A stretch of DNA of 64,000 bases from positions 504,151-568,150 of the forward strand of contig NZ_MAIQ01000001.1 of NCBI RefSeq assembly GCF_001678845.1. Reading direction: 5' to 3'. The position numbers and the translations under genes were made by a program. The notes below the pieces were generated by a model, which had not been told where the DNA came from, did not search any database, and was given only the letters and a program-made list of their open reading frames with translations. This document shows, piece by piece, positions 26,589 to 34,302 of this stretch (within the stretch, counting starts at the first letter, position 1; the number at the start of each line of letters is the position of its first letter). Source of the stretch: Christensenella intestinihominis. GTDB lineage: Bacteria > Bacillota > Clostridia > Christensenellales > Christensenellaceae.

Positions 26589-28697
26589 ATGGCTGAAAAT
26601 AAATACAAACATCTGATTAACCGCGATTTGAGCTGGCTGAAATTCAACGAACGGGTATTAGAGGAAGCGGAAGACCCTTCCAATCCCTTATTTGAACGCC
26701 TTAATTTTATGGCGATCTATCATAGTAACCTGAGTGAATTCCTTATGGTTCGCGTGGGCAGCCTTCATGACCGGCTTTTGCTCAAAAAGGATGAAATCGA
26801 TCCGCGGTCGGGTATGACAACGCTCGAGCAGCTTCGTGCCATCAACAGCAAAATCCACGACCTCACTCCCCGCAAGAACCGTGCATTAATCGAAATTTTG
26901 AGCGAGCTCGAAGATTACCATATTTTTTACAAAGCCGGCGTACACCTCACCAAATATGAGGAGCGTTTTCTCGAACGTTATTTTGAACGCAACGTACTTC
27001 CCCTGCTTTCCCCGCATATCCTGGATAAGCACCATCCTTTTCCGTTTTTGCAGAACAACACCGTGTATATTGCGGTACTGTTAAAATCCAAGGATGGAAA
27101 AAACCAGCTTGGCATTATCCCGGCCAGCGGTTATTTTGAACGCCTGCTTCTCCTGCCCAGCAAATATATTAAGTTTACCTTAATCGAAGATTTGATTTAC
27201 CGCTTTGCTTCGAGGGTATTTCCAAAACACAAGGTGGAAGCGCGCAGTATTTTTTCAATTACGCGCAATGCGGATATCGATGCGGATGAAGCGTTTTTCG
27301 ACTATGATATGTCATACCGTGACATTATGGAAATTATTGTCAAAAAGCGTAAAAAGCTGGAACCTGTCAGGCTGGATATTTGCCGCAGCCAGAGTGACGA
27401 GATTACCAGGCGTTTGATGAAAAATTTAAACTTAACGCAGGATGAGGTATTCTTCAATGAAATGCCCACCGTGCTTTCTTTTGTTTCCGACCTCCGGGAC
27501 CAGCTCACGGACGAAAAGTATAAGCCCCTCTTTTATCCGCCGCTTGTTTCGCAGCCGTCCGGCAAAGTGAACCTGAATAAAAAGTTGATTCCTCAAATCC
27601 AGAAAAAGGATTTGCTGCTTTCCTATCCCTATCAGGATATGAAAACCTTTGTGCGCCTGCTGGAGGAAGCGGCCACGAATCCCAATGTGATGTCCATCAA
27701 AATTACGCTGTACCGCGTAGCGCGTAATTCCAAGGTGATTGACGCGTTGATCCGCGCCGCCGAAAACGGCAAGGAGGTCATTACCGTGGTGGAACTCCGC
27801 GCGCGTTTCGACGAGGAAAATAATATCGACTGGTCAAAGCGCCTCCAGGAAGCGGGCGCTTCCCTGATTTATGGGATTGAAGACTATAAGGTCCATTCCA
27901 AGCTGCTGCTGATTACAATGAAAAAGAAAGACGGGGAACTTGGATTTATCACGCAGGTTGGAACAGGCAATTATAACGAGAGCACCGCGAAGCTGTATAC
28001 GGACCTGTCGCTCATTACCGCCAACGAGGATATTGCAATCAATGCGCAGGATGTGTTCAAAAACCTCTGCATGGGAAGCCTCGTGGAAAATTCCGATATC
28101 CTGATGGTGTCCCCGCTGACGCTCAAGCAATCTGTCCTGCGGTATATTGACCAGGAAATCCTGATGGCAAAATCGGGAGCGCCTGCGGAACTGACGTTCA
28201 AGGTCAATTCGCTGAATGATACCGATATCATCAAAAAGCTGATTGCCGCTTCCGACGCAGGCGTGAAAATCCGGATGATTATCCGGGGGATATGCTGCCT
28301 CAATGTGGAGGAAACCGGAAAAACACGCAATATTCAAATTTCCAGTATTGTCGGGCGCTACCTCGAGCACTCGCGCGTCTATATATTCGGGCCGAAGGAA
28401 CGCCAGAAAATCTATATTTCCTCCGCCGATTTTATGTCGCGCAATACGGAGCGCCGGGTGGAGGTTGCCGTTCCGATTCTTGATCCGGATTTGAAACGCG
28501 AAATCAACGACCTGATCGATATTCAACTGAGGGACAACGTGAAGGCGCGCCACCAGGTTGGCAAGGGCGTTTACCGCAAGCTACCCGTTCCCAAGGGCGC
28601 GCCGCGGCTCGACAGCCAGGTTGAACTATTCAGGCGCGCCTACCTCGAGGCCGGAACTCCGCTCCCCGAATGGCTGCAGGAAAAAAGTTTCCGGTGA
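26589..28697 (+). CDS. ppk: Polyphosphate kinase 1
   Basis: The 702-residue enzyme begins NRDLSWLKFNERVLEEAEDP and keeps the four PPK1 domains. Visible motifs are FYRVGTPS-like segments, PYQDMKTFVRLLEEAATNPN, SIKITLYRVARNSKVIDALI, VVELRARFDEENNIDWSKRL, the autophosphorylated histidine in EDYKVHSKLLLI (about residue 434), TGNYNESTAKLYTD, and a second histidine in EHSRVYIFG. It makes polyphosphate from ATP reversibly at the membrane. The start has GGAG 6 bases upstream, and two overlapping TATAAT boxes lie at 26552 and 26562. Monocistronic. Confidence 0.97.
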   Translation: MAENKYKHLINRDLSWLKFNERVLEEAEDPSNPLFERLNFMAIYHSNLSEFLMVRVGSLHDRLLLKKDEIDPRSGMTTLEQLRAINSKIHDLTPRKNRALIEILSELEDYHIFYKAGVHLTKYEERFLERYFERNVLPLLSPHILDKHHPFPFLQNNTVYIAVLLKSKDGKNQLGIIPASGYFERLLLLPSKYIKFTLIEDLIYRFASRVFPKHKVEARSIFSITRNADIDADEAFFDYDMSYRDIMEIIVKKRKKLEPVRLDICRSQSDEITRRLMKNLNLTQDEVFFNEMPTVLSFVSDLRDQLTDEKYKPLFYPPLVSQPSGKVNLNKKLIPQIQKKDLLLSYPYQDMKTFVRLLEEAATNPNVMSIKITLYRVARNSKVIDALIRAAENGKEVITVVELRARFDEENNIDWSKRLQEAGASLIYGIEDYKVHSKLLLITMKKKDGELGFITQVGTGNYNESTAKLYTDLSLITANEDIAINAQDVFKNLCMGSLVENSDILMVSPLTLKQSVLRYIDQEILMAKSGAPAELTFKVNSLNDTDIIKKLIAASDAGVKIRMIIRGICCLNVEETGKTRNIQISSIVGRYLEHSRVYIFGPKERQKIYISSADFMSRNTERRVEVAVPILDPDLKREINDLIDIQLRDNVKARHQVGKGVYRKLPVPKGAPRLDSQVELFRRAYLEAGTPLPEWLQEKSFR

Positions 28698-28767
28698 ATC
28701 CGTGATATGCATTGACATCCGCGGTAAAAAAAGAGTAAAGTTATATTACTGATTTGCAATATTTCTC

Positions 28768-28838
28768 ATGCGGCAGTCCCTTACTTCTGCCGCATCCATA
28801 TTGATGGGAAGAGGCCATTTGCGCCTCTTTCTTTTTTA
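28768..28838 (+). terminator. Double hairpin terminator of ppk
   Basis: A first stem pairs ATGCGGCAG (28768-28776) with CTGCCGCAT (28787-28795). A second pairs AAGAGGC (28809-28815) with GCCTCTT (28823-28829), followed by TCTTTTTT. The second is a clear intrinsic terminator. Confidence 0.8.
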
Positions 28839-28871
28839 CTTTTTTGGCGGAGTATTTGTCACGCAATACAC

Positions 28872-28917
28872 TTGACAAGTCAACCGTTTTGCATTATCCT
28901 ATTACTTGACTTATCAA
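28872..28917 (+). promoter_or_regulatory. Promoter and paired MarR operators
   Basis: TTGACA (28872-28877), a 17-base spacer and TATCCT (28895-28900). Two palindromes of the form TTGACnnrTCAA lie at 28872-28883 and 28906-28917. The first covers the -35 element and the second the start-site region. This is the layout expected for autorepression by the MarR protein encoded next. Confidence 0.7.
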
Positions 28918-28934
28918 TCATCCAGGAGGCTTGT

Positions 28935-29384
28935 ATGCAAAATTCAGAATATGTCGAACGGATTGGGCGCTATATTTCCGTCCTGCACCGTGCGGGGCAA
29001 AAATACATCAACAGGAGAATGCAGCCTTTCGGTTTTACGTCCTCCGACCATATGTTCCTGATTCACATTTCCCAAAACGAAGGAATCAACCAGCGCAACC
29101 TCGCGCGGATACTGTCCATTGACGAAGCCGCGGTGACGCGGGCCGTAAAAAAACTGATCGACGGCGGCTTTGTACTGCGCAAAAAGGACCTTGGGGATAT
29201 GCGTTCCTTTTCCCTCTACCTTACGGAGCGCGGCCGCGACGCGATTCCTTCCCTGATCCGGACCTTCCGGGAATGGGATGAAATTTTATCGGAAGGGTTT
29301 TCGAGGGAGGAATTGACATCCCTTCGCGGCCAGCTGCAAAAAATGGCCGAAAATACGGCGGCATTAACAGAGGAGGCGCGGTAG
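28935..29384 (+). CDS. MarR-family transcriptional regulator
   Basis: The start is the ATG at 28935 (MQNSEYVERIGRYISVLHRA), 5 bases after GGAGG; the earlier in-frame ATG overlaps the operator. The 149-residue product shows the MarR winged helix: FLIHISQNEGINQRNLARIL, SIDEAAVTRAVKKLIDGGFV, and the wing RKKDLGDMRSFSLYLTERG. The last helices form the dimer interface. It is directly followed by a MATE exporter gene, so it probably represses the pair and is released by an exported compound. Confidence 0.92.
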   Translation: MQNSEYVERIGRYISVLHRAGQKYINRRMQPFGFTSSDHMFLIHISQNEGINQRNLARILSIDEAAVTRAVKKLIDGGFVLRKKDLGDMRSFSLYLTERGRDAIPSLIRTFREWDEILSEGFSREELTSLRGQLQKMAENTAALTEEAR

Positions 29385-29385
29385 T

Positions 29386-30777
29386 ATGGAACAGGCAATG
29401 AAGAATCCGCTGGGCGTGGAAAAACCGGGAAAGCTGCTTGTAAGGTTCGCGGTTCCCAGCATTATTGCGATGCTGGTGAGCGCGCTTTACAATATCGTAG
29501 ACCAGATTTTTATCGGCCAGAGCGTCGGCATGCTCGGCAACGCGGCAACCAATGTCGCCTTTCCGCTGACGACGGTTTGTACGGCTATCGCCCTGCTGCT
29601 CGGAATCGGCGGCGCGGCAAACTTTAACCTTTCGATGGGGGCAAGGGAGGAAAAACGGGCTTCCGGCTTTATTGGCAGCGCGATCTTCCTGCTGATTGCG
29701 TGCGGAGTCGTGCTGATGATTGTGGTACGCTGCTTCCTCGACCCGATGATGCACGCTTTTGGCGCGACCCCCGATGTCCTTGAATATGCGCTTACCTACA
29801 CGGGAATTACATCGTTTGGGTTCCCCTTCCTGATTTTTTCAACGGGCGCGAGCAATCTGATCCGCGCGGACGGCAGCCCGAAATTTTCCATGGCCTGCGT
29901 CCTTGTCGGGGCGGTGGTCAACACCATACTCGATCCCCTTTTTATCTTTGGATTCCATATGGGGATGGCCGGCGCGGCGCTGGCGACGATCCTCGGCCAG
30001 ATTGTATCCGCGCTGCTGGCGGCTTATTACCTGATTTTCCGGTTCAAAACCATCAAGCTCCATAAAGACGCATTCCGTGTCACGTGGAAAGGGAGCCGCG
30101 CCATCATGGGGCTTGGCGCTGCGGCCTGCTTTAACCAGCTTGCTATGATGGTCGTACAGATTGCCCTCAACAATGTGCTTACCTATTACGGCGCCCTGTC
30201 CGTATACGGCAGTGAAATTCCGCTTGCGGTCGTGGGCATTATCATGAAGGTAAACATGATTTTTATGTCCGTTATTATTGGCATTGCGCAGGGGCTCCAG
30301 CCAATTTCAAGCTTTAACTACGGCGCCCGGCAGTACGGCCGCGTCCGTGAAACCTACCGGAAAGCAATTACCGCCGCAACGATTATCTCGGTGTGCGCGT
30401 TCCTTGCATTCCAGCTGTTCCCGCGCCAGATTATCGGAATATTCGGCACGGGAAGCGAGGAATATTTCCATTTCGCGGAACGCTGTTTCCGCATATTCCT
30501 GATGTTTACTTTCGTGAACGGCATCCAGCCCGTGACCTCGAACTTCTTTTCCTCGATCGGGAAAGCGACCAAGGGAATCTGGCTGTCCCTTACGAGGCAG
30601 ATTATTTTCCTGCTCCCGCTTGTGCTGATCCTGCCCGTTTTCCTCGGGATCGACGGCGTAATGTATGCGGGGCCCGTTGCGGACGGTATGGCGGCGCTGG
30701 TTGCAATCCTTCTCGTAACAAAGGAAATAAGAAGCATGCGGCAGCTGGAGCATACGCAAATATCTGCGGAGGCCTGA
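29386..30777 (+). CDS. MATE-family multidrug exporter
   Basis: The 463-residue product has twelve membrane helices in two six-helix halves. Family features include KLLVRFAVPSIIAMLVSALY, IVDQIFIGQSVGMLGNAATN, NLSMGAREEKRASGFIGSAI, RADGSPKFSMACVLVGAVVN, ILDPLFIFGFHMGMAGAALA, and IGIAQGLQPISSFNYGARQY. These are typical of the MepA-like branch that exports drugs by sodium or proton exchange. The start codon follows the marR stop by one base, which argues for coupled translation. A shared terminator closes the unit. Confidence 0.93.
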   Translation: MEQAMKNPLGVEKPGKLLVRFAVPSIIAMLVSALYNIVDQIFIGQSVGMLGNAATNVAFPLTTVCTAIALLLGIGGAANFNLSMGAREEKRASGFIGSAIFLLIACGVVLMIVVRCFLDPMMHAFGATPDVLEYALTYTGITSFGFPFLIFSTGASNLIRADGSPKFSMACVLVGAVVNTILDPLFIFGFHMGMAGAALATILGQIVSALLAAYYLIFRFKTIKLHKDAFRVTWKGSRAIMGLGAAACFNQLAMMVVQIALNNVLTYYGALSVYGSEIPLAVVGIIMKVNMIFMSVIIGIAQGLQPISSFNYGARQYGRVRETYRKAITAATIISVCAFLAFQLFPRQIIGIFGTGSEEYFHFAERCFRIFLMFTFVNGIQPVTSNFFSSIGKATKGIWLSLTRQIIFLLPLVLILPVFLGIDGVMYAGPVADGMAALVAILLVTKEIRSMRQLEHTQISAEA

Positions 30778-30800
30778 TTCATACCAATCAAACGGCATCA

Positions 30801-30829
30801 AAAAGCGGTGGAACCCACCGCTTTTGCTT
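30801..30829. terminator. Bidirectional terminator between the MATE and aldolase genes
   Basis: AAAAGCGGTGG (30801-30811), loop AAC, CCACCGCTTTT (30815-30825). Confidence 0.85.
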
Positions 30830-30842
30830 GCCCGTTATTTTC

Positions 30843-31688
30843 TTACAGCGCTTTCCCCACGCTGCCGAAATCCGTCATTTTTTGTATGGCCACCTTTTTG
30901 ACCGCTTCCCGCATACGCGGGCTGATTTCATTGATGGTCGGCCCGTACTGCTTTACATATTCATAGGCCGCTTCACTTGCCGCAATGCTGATATCCGTGA
31001 AAATGTTGATTTTCTGTATCCCATACCGGATACACGCCTGTAAATCCCCCACCGAAAGGCCCGAGCCGCCGTGCAGCACCAGGTTCGTATCGGTTGCGCC
31101 GCGTATTTCCTTTAAGCGCCCGATATCCAGGACCGGCTTCGTTTTATATACGCCATGCTCCGTCCCGATGGCAATCGCCAGCGCGTCTATCCCCGTCCTT
31201 TCGACGAATTCCTTTACATCCGTTGGTTCCGTATAGGCATATCCTTTGCCGTCCCCTGCGCCGCCTTCATCGAACGATACATGCCCGAGCTCTCCCTCCA
31301 CCGAAACGCCTCTCTCGTGTGCGTAGGAGGCCATTTCGGCGCATAAGGCAATATTTTCCCCGAACGGCCTGGTCGAACAGTCGTACATTACGGAGGTGAA
31401 GCCTGCCCCGATTGCATGCTTCAGGGTTTCCTCCGTATAGCCATGATCCAGATGAAGCACCACGGGCACGCTTGCGTTCCTTGCCATTGGAATCAAAAAA
31501 GAAGCGGCGGTATCGATGTCACAGCAATCGAGCAGCGCCTCCGCCGTCCCGAAAATAACGGGGGATTTTGTTTCTTCGGCTGCTTCCAGCACGCCCAGGG
31601 CCAGCTCAATATTAAAGGTGTTGAACATTCCCACCCCGTATTTGCGCGCGCGTGCATCGTCGAGTATTTCTTTCAGGTTTACTAACAT
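30843..31688 (-). CDS. Class II ketose-bisphosphate aldolase (fructose/tagatose type)
   Basis: The 281-residue TIM-barrel enzyme shows the zinc-binding and catalytic marks VPVVLHLDHGYTEETLKHAI, GFTSVMYDCSTRPFGENIAL, EGELGHVSFDEG, AIAIGTEHGVYKTKPVLDIG, LVLHGGSGLSVGDLQACIRY and KINIFTDI. Such enzymes split ketose 1,6-bisphosphates or related phosphates into triose phosphates. The substrate (fructose, tagatose or another sugar) cannot be decided. It is divergent from a DeoR-type regulator with an operator between them. This suggests sugar-induced catabolism rather than housekeeping glycolysis. AGGAG lies 7 bases upstream of the ATG. Confidence 0.9.
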   Translation of the reverse strand: MLVNLKEILDDARARKYGVGMFNTFNIELALGVLEAAEETKSPVIFGTAEALLDCCDIDTAASFLIPMARNASVPVVLHLDHGYTEETLKHAIGAGFTSVMYDCSTRPFGENIALCAEMASYAHERGVSVEGELGHVSFDEGGAGDGKGYAYTEPTDVKEFVERTGIDALAIAIGTEHGVYKTKPVLDIGRLKEIRGATDTNLVLHGGSGLSVGDLQACIRYGIQKINIFTDISIAASEAAYEYVKQYGPTINEISPRMREAVKKVAIQKMTDFGSVGKAL

Positions 31689-31787
31689 GTAAATTCTCCT
31701 TTAATCGATTATTTTCCTTAAAATTATTATAAATCGGAGAATTTTTTTTGAACAGGCGTGGCGGAAAACATGCGTTTTGTGCATTTT

Positions 31788-31816
31788 CAGTCATAATTTG
31801 TGCTATAATATGACTG
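31788..31816 (+). promoter_or_regulatory. Operator around the -10 of the DeoR-family gene
   Basis: CAGTCATA (31788-31795) and TATGACTG (31809-31816) are perfect inverted repeats. They flank or overlap TATAAT (31804-31809). The site lies between the divergent aldolase and regulator genes, so autoregulation and control of the aldolase are both plausible. Confidence 0.6.
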
Positions 31817-31840
31817 ATATCAATCATCGGAGTGTGAATT

Positions 31841-32602
31841 ATGAATCCCCGCCACAATCAATTACTGGAAATTATTAAAAATAAAAAATTTGTTACGGTA
31901 TCGGCCTTAAGCAAAATGCTTTTTACAAGCGAATCCACAATCCGCAGGGATTTAATCCGGCTGGAAGAAAGCGGCCTGATCCAGCGCACACGCGGCGGCG
32001 CAATTTATTTGGAGGCAACACAGCTTGAATGGCCCCTGACCTTCAAACGGCAGGCGAATACGGAAAAAAAGCAAACCATTGCCGACCTGGCAATCGATTT
32101 CATAAAAGACCGCCAAACGGTTTTCCTGGACTCGAGCAGCACCTGTATGATGCTGGCAAAACGGCTGGCGGAAAAAAAGAACCTGACGCTCCTGACAAAT
32201 GGTATTATGACATCCAGCATCCTTTCGGAGACAACCGACGCGGACGTATATTGCGCATGCGGGAAGGTCTATTCGAGGCGTTCCAGCATCAGCGGAACCG
32301 ATACCTGCGATTATATCTCACATTTTTCAGCCGATGCGGCGTTCGTATCCTGCCGCGGCGTTGCAGCCGATATGGCGGTGACCGATTTCAGCGCGGGAGC
32401 CTCGATGGTGAAACGCACGTACCGGAAATATGCGCGTAAACTGATCCTGCTGGTGGACAGCACAAAATTTGGCCAGATATTTTTTCACCGGACCTTCGAT
32501 TTTCCGGAGGTCGATACCGTAATTTCCGACCGTGCTTTTCCCGCGGATATTTCCGGTAAATTTGCCGCATGCGGCACGGAAATGATATTCCCCGGCCTGT
32601 AA
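31841..32602 (+). CDS. DeoR/GlpR-family sugar-phosphate-responsive repressor
   Basis: The 253-residue product starts with a DeoR helix-turn-helix (QLLEIIKNKKFVTVSALSKM, FTSESTIRRDLIRLEESGLI, QRTRGGAIYL). It then has the sugar-phosphate-binding DeoRC domain with VFLDSSSTCMMLAKRL, LTLLTNGIMTSSIL, DAAFVSCRGVAADMAVTDFS and LILLVDSTKFGQ. These repressors release DNA on binding a sugar phosphate. It is divergently transcribed from the class II aldolase, whose substrate or product is the likely inducer. Confidence 0.92.
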   Translation: MNPRHNQLLEIIKNKKFVTVSALSKMLFTSESTIRRDLIRLEESGLIQRTRGGAIYLEATQLEWPLTFKRQANTEKKQTIADLAIDFIKDRQTVFLDSSSTCMMLAKRLAEKKNLTLLTNGIMTSSILSETTDADVYCACGKVYSRRSSISGTDTCDYISHFSADAAFVSCRGVAADMAVTDFSAGASMVKRTYRKYARKLILLVDSTKFGQIFFHRTFDFPEVDTVISDRAFPADISGKFAACGTEMIFPGL

Positions 32603-32645
32603 CGGGCCGGCTTTCCAATATATTATGCCTCCCCGCGCGCCGTAT

Positions 32646-32666
32646 GAAAAAGGAATACGGATTCCT
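32646..32666 (-). terminator. Weak terminator overlapping the DUF3021 stop codon
   Basis: On the minus strand AGGAAT (32666-32661), loop CCGT, ATTCCT (32656-32651), then TTTTC. The stem is short, but the position at the end of the LytTR/DUF3021 unit is right. Confidence 0.45.
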
Positions 32667-33087
32667 ATTCCATGTTGTCCCGCTTAAACTCCCGCAGCCT
32701 TTCGTTCATCGCTTTCCATTTTTTGCGGTTTATATTCCAGCATACCAGCCAGATAACAATATAGGCCGCTATGAACCCCGCATAATATATGGCGACCCAT
32801 CCGCTTGGGGGCAACCAGCCAAACCAGAGCATCAGCAGCGTACAGCCCGTAAGCAATATGACGAAATGGACGATCGTACGCATAATATAGGTCTTATTGT
32901 TCCTGTCGGAGCCAATCCATATAAGCTGCACGCAAGCAATAAAGAGGCCGAAAAGGAAATCGTTTCGCAGTTCGACAAGGGGCAGGGCGTCGACGCCGAG
33001 GGCAATTGCGATGACCGTACTGATTGCCAGCGCGATCAGGAAAGCGGCGATAAATACCGTTAAAAACAAATTGAATTTTTTCTTCAT
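32665..33087 (-). CDS. DUF3021-type four-helix membrane protein
   Basis: The start is the ATG at 33087 (MKKKFNLFLTVFIAAFLIAL), 8 bases after GGAGG; the ATG two codons earlier is too close to the site. The 140-residue protein has four membrane helices (about 7-30, 40-58, 69-88, 98-120) and a basic cytoplasmic tail. The pattern fits DUF3021, which is usually encoded beside a LytTR regulator and thought to restrain it at the membrane, as in the HdrM/BrsM type systems. Here it follows the LytTR gene by five bases. Confidence 0.8.
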   Translation of the reverse strand: MKKKFNLFLTVFIAAFLIALAISTVIAIALGVDALPLVELRNDFLFGLFIACVQLIWIGSDRNNKTYIMRTIVHFVILLTGCTLLMLWFGWLPPSGWVAIYYAGFIAAYIVIWLVCWNINRKKWKAMNERLREFKRDNME

Positions 33088-33092
33088 CTCCA

Positions 33093-33536
33093 TTACCTCC
33101 CCAGCCCCAGTTTTTCTTTGAGCATCGGGGCATATTGCCGCGATATTACCTGCTTTTCCCCATTTTCAAGCTCTACCTCTATTTTTCCGTTCAGGATCGG
33201 GTTCAGGGCGCGAACCTTAGCCAAATTGATAATTGTCGATTTATTAACGCGCAGGAAATTCGTCCCGCGGAATTTCTCCTCGATTTCATACAGCCGAAGC
33301 GCACAGTCGTATACCTTATCATCCGTATAGATAAAAACCTTATCATCCACGCTCTCAAAATAGTATACGTCGCCCGGCTGCAGCAGGAAGGTCTGGCGCC
33401 CCAGGCTGCCGACAACCTTTTTCTGCGAGCTGTTTGCAAGGGATACGATTTTCAGCAGGTCGTCGTTCATCTCCGCGCAACGGATGATAATTTCATCCGC
33501 TGTGCAGGCCGGATCAATGTCTAGCGTTACCTTCAT
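33093..33536 (-). CDS. LytTR-domain transcriptional regulator (stand-alone)
   Basis: The 147-residue product has a short N-terminal strand region (about 1-50) and a LytTR DNA-binding domain (about 50-147): LLQPGDVYYFESVDDKVFIY, LYEIEEKFRGTNFLRVNKST, IINLAKVRALNPILNGKIEV, GEKQVISRQYAPMLKEKLG. There is no receiver domain, so it is not part of a usual two-component pair. It forms a unit with the DUF3021 membrane protein downstream, a LytTR regulatory system in which the membrane partner would hold the regulator inactive. An inverted repeat at its promoter suggests autoregulation. Confidence 0.9.
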   Translation of the reverse strand: MKVTLDIDPACTADEIIIRCAEMNDDLLKIVSLANSSQKKVVGSLGRQTFLLQPGDVYYFESVDDKVFIYTDDKVYDCALRLYEIEEKFRGTNFLRVNKSTIINLAKVRALNPILNGKIEVELENGEKQVISRQYAPMLKEKLGLGR

Positions 33537-33560
33537 GGTCCATTTCCCTCCCCGCTTTCC

Positions 33561-33611
33561 AGTATAGCAAACGAAAAACGCGCGTCAATGCATTTTCCGT
33601 AAGATGCATTG
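33561..33611 (-). promoter_or_regulatory. LytTR promoter with overlapping inverted repeat
   Basis: TTGACG (33588-33583), a 16-base spacer and TATACT (33566-33561) lead to the LytTR gene. The perfect inverted repeat CAATGCAT (33586-33593) / ATGCATTG (33604-33611) overlaps and extends upstream of the -35. This is a likely binding site for LytTR itself. Confidence 0.55.
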
Positions 33612-33642
33612 CGCGCGCCGCAAGCTGCGTTCCACAGCCGTA

Positions 33643-34302
33643 TTATTTCAATAAAAACCGTTCAAGCGCGGGGACGTCCTGCGCAATGTAACGGCAGGTG
33701 AATTGCGCCGCATCCTCCATTTTGTCAAAACCGAACCCCCACAGTACGGCGCAGAAATCGACGCCCGCCCCCTGCGCGCCCTTTGCGTCATAGTCGCTGT
33801 CCCCGACCAGCAGGCAATCCGCCGGGGCGGAGTTGGTCCGCGAGACCGCTTCCCTTACAATCGCTTCCTTGCCCTTGATATTGATGTCCTGCGGCGCGCC
33901 GCAAATTGCATCGAAATAATCTGTCAGCTTGAAATGCGCAAGCGTTTTGCGCACGATTGTCTCCATTTTTACGGAAGCGACCGCACACGTTACCCCCGCG
34001 CCGTCGAGGTCCTGCAGCAGTTTTTCCATTCCGGGATAGATATCCGCTTCCAGCATTCCCTCTTCCGCATACCGTTCCCGGTAATGCTGCACCGCTTTTG
34101 TCGCCTGTTCGTCACTCATACCGCATACGCCTACAAAAGACAGCTTCAGCGGCGGACCGATAAATTTCCTGAGCGCCGTATCGTCCGGCAGCGCAAAGCC
34201 CATATCCTCTATGGTGCGCTTCGCGCAATATAAAATTCCCCTGCTTGTATCCATCAGTGTTCCATCGAAATCAAACAATACCGTCTTATACTTCATATCC
34301 AT
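33643..34302 (-). CDS. HAD-family phosphatase (phosphoglycolate-phosphatase-like)
   Basis: The 219-residue product has HAD motif I YKTVLFDFDGTLMDTSRGIL, a helical C1 cap (about 20-85), motif II in VTCAVASVKMETIV (here AVASVK), and motifs III/IV with KGKEAIVREAV and LLVGDSDYDAKGAQGAGVDF. These enzymes hydrolyse small phosphate esters. The substrate could be a sugar phosphate such as phosphoglycolate. Its start overlaps the stop of the GH13 gene by a few bases, making it the third gene of the glgP unit. A start at 34296 (MKYKTV) is equally possible. Confidence 0.85.
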   Translation of the reverse strand: MDMKYKTVLFDFDGTLMDTSRGILYCAKRTIEDMGFALPDDTALRKFIGPPLKLSFVGVCGMSDEQATKAVQHYRERYAEEGMLEADIYPGMEKLLQDLDGAGVTCAVASVKMETIVRKTLAHFKLTDYFDAICGAPQDINIKGKEAIVREAVSRTNSAPADCLLVGDSDYDAKGAQGAGVDFCAVLWGFGFDKMEDAAQFTCRYIAQDVPALERFLLK

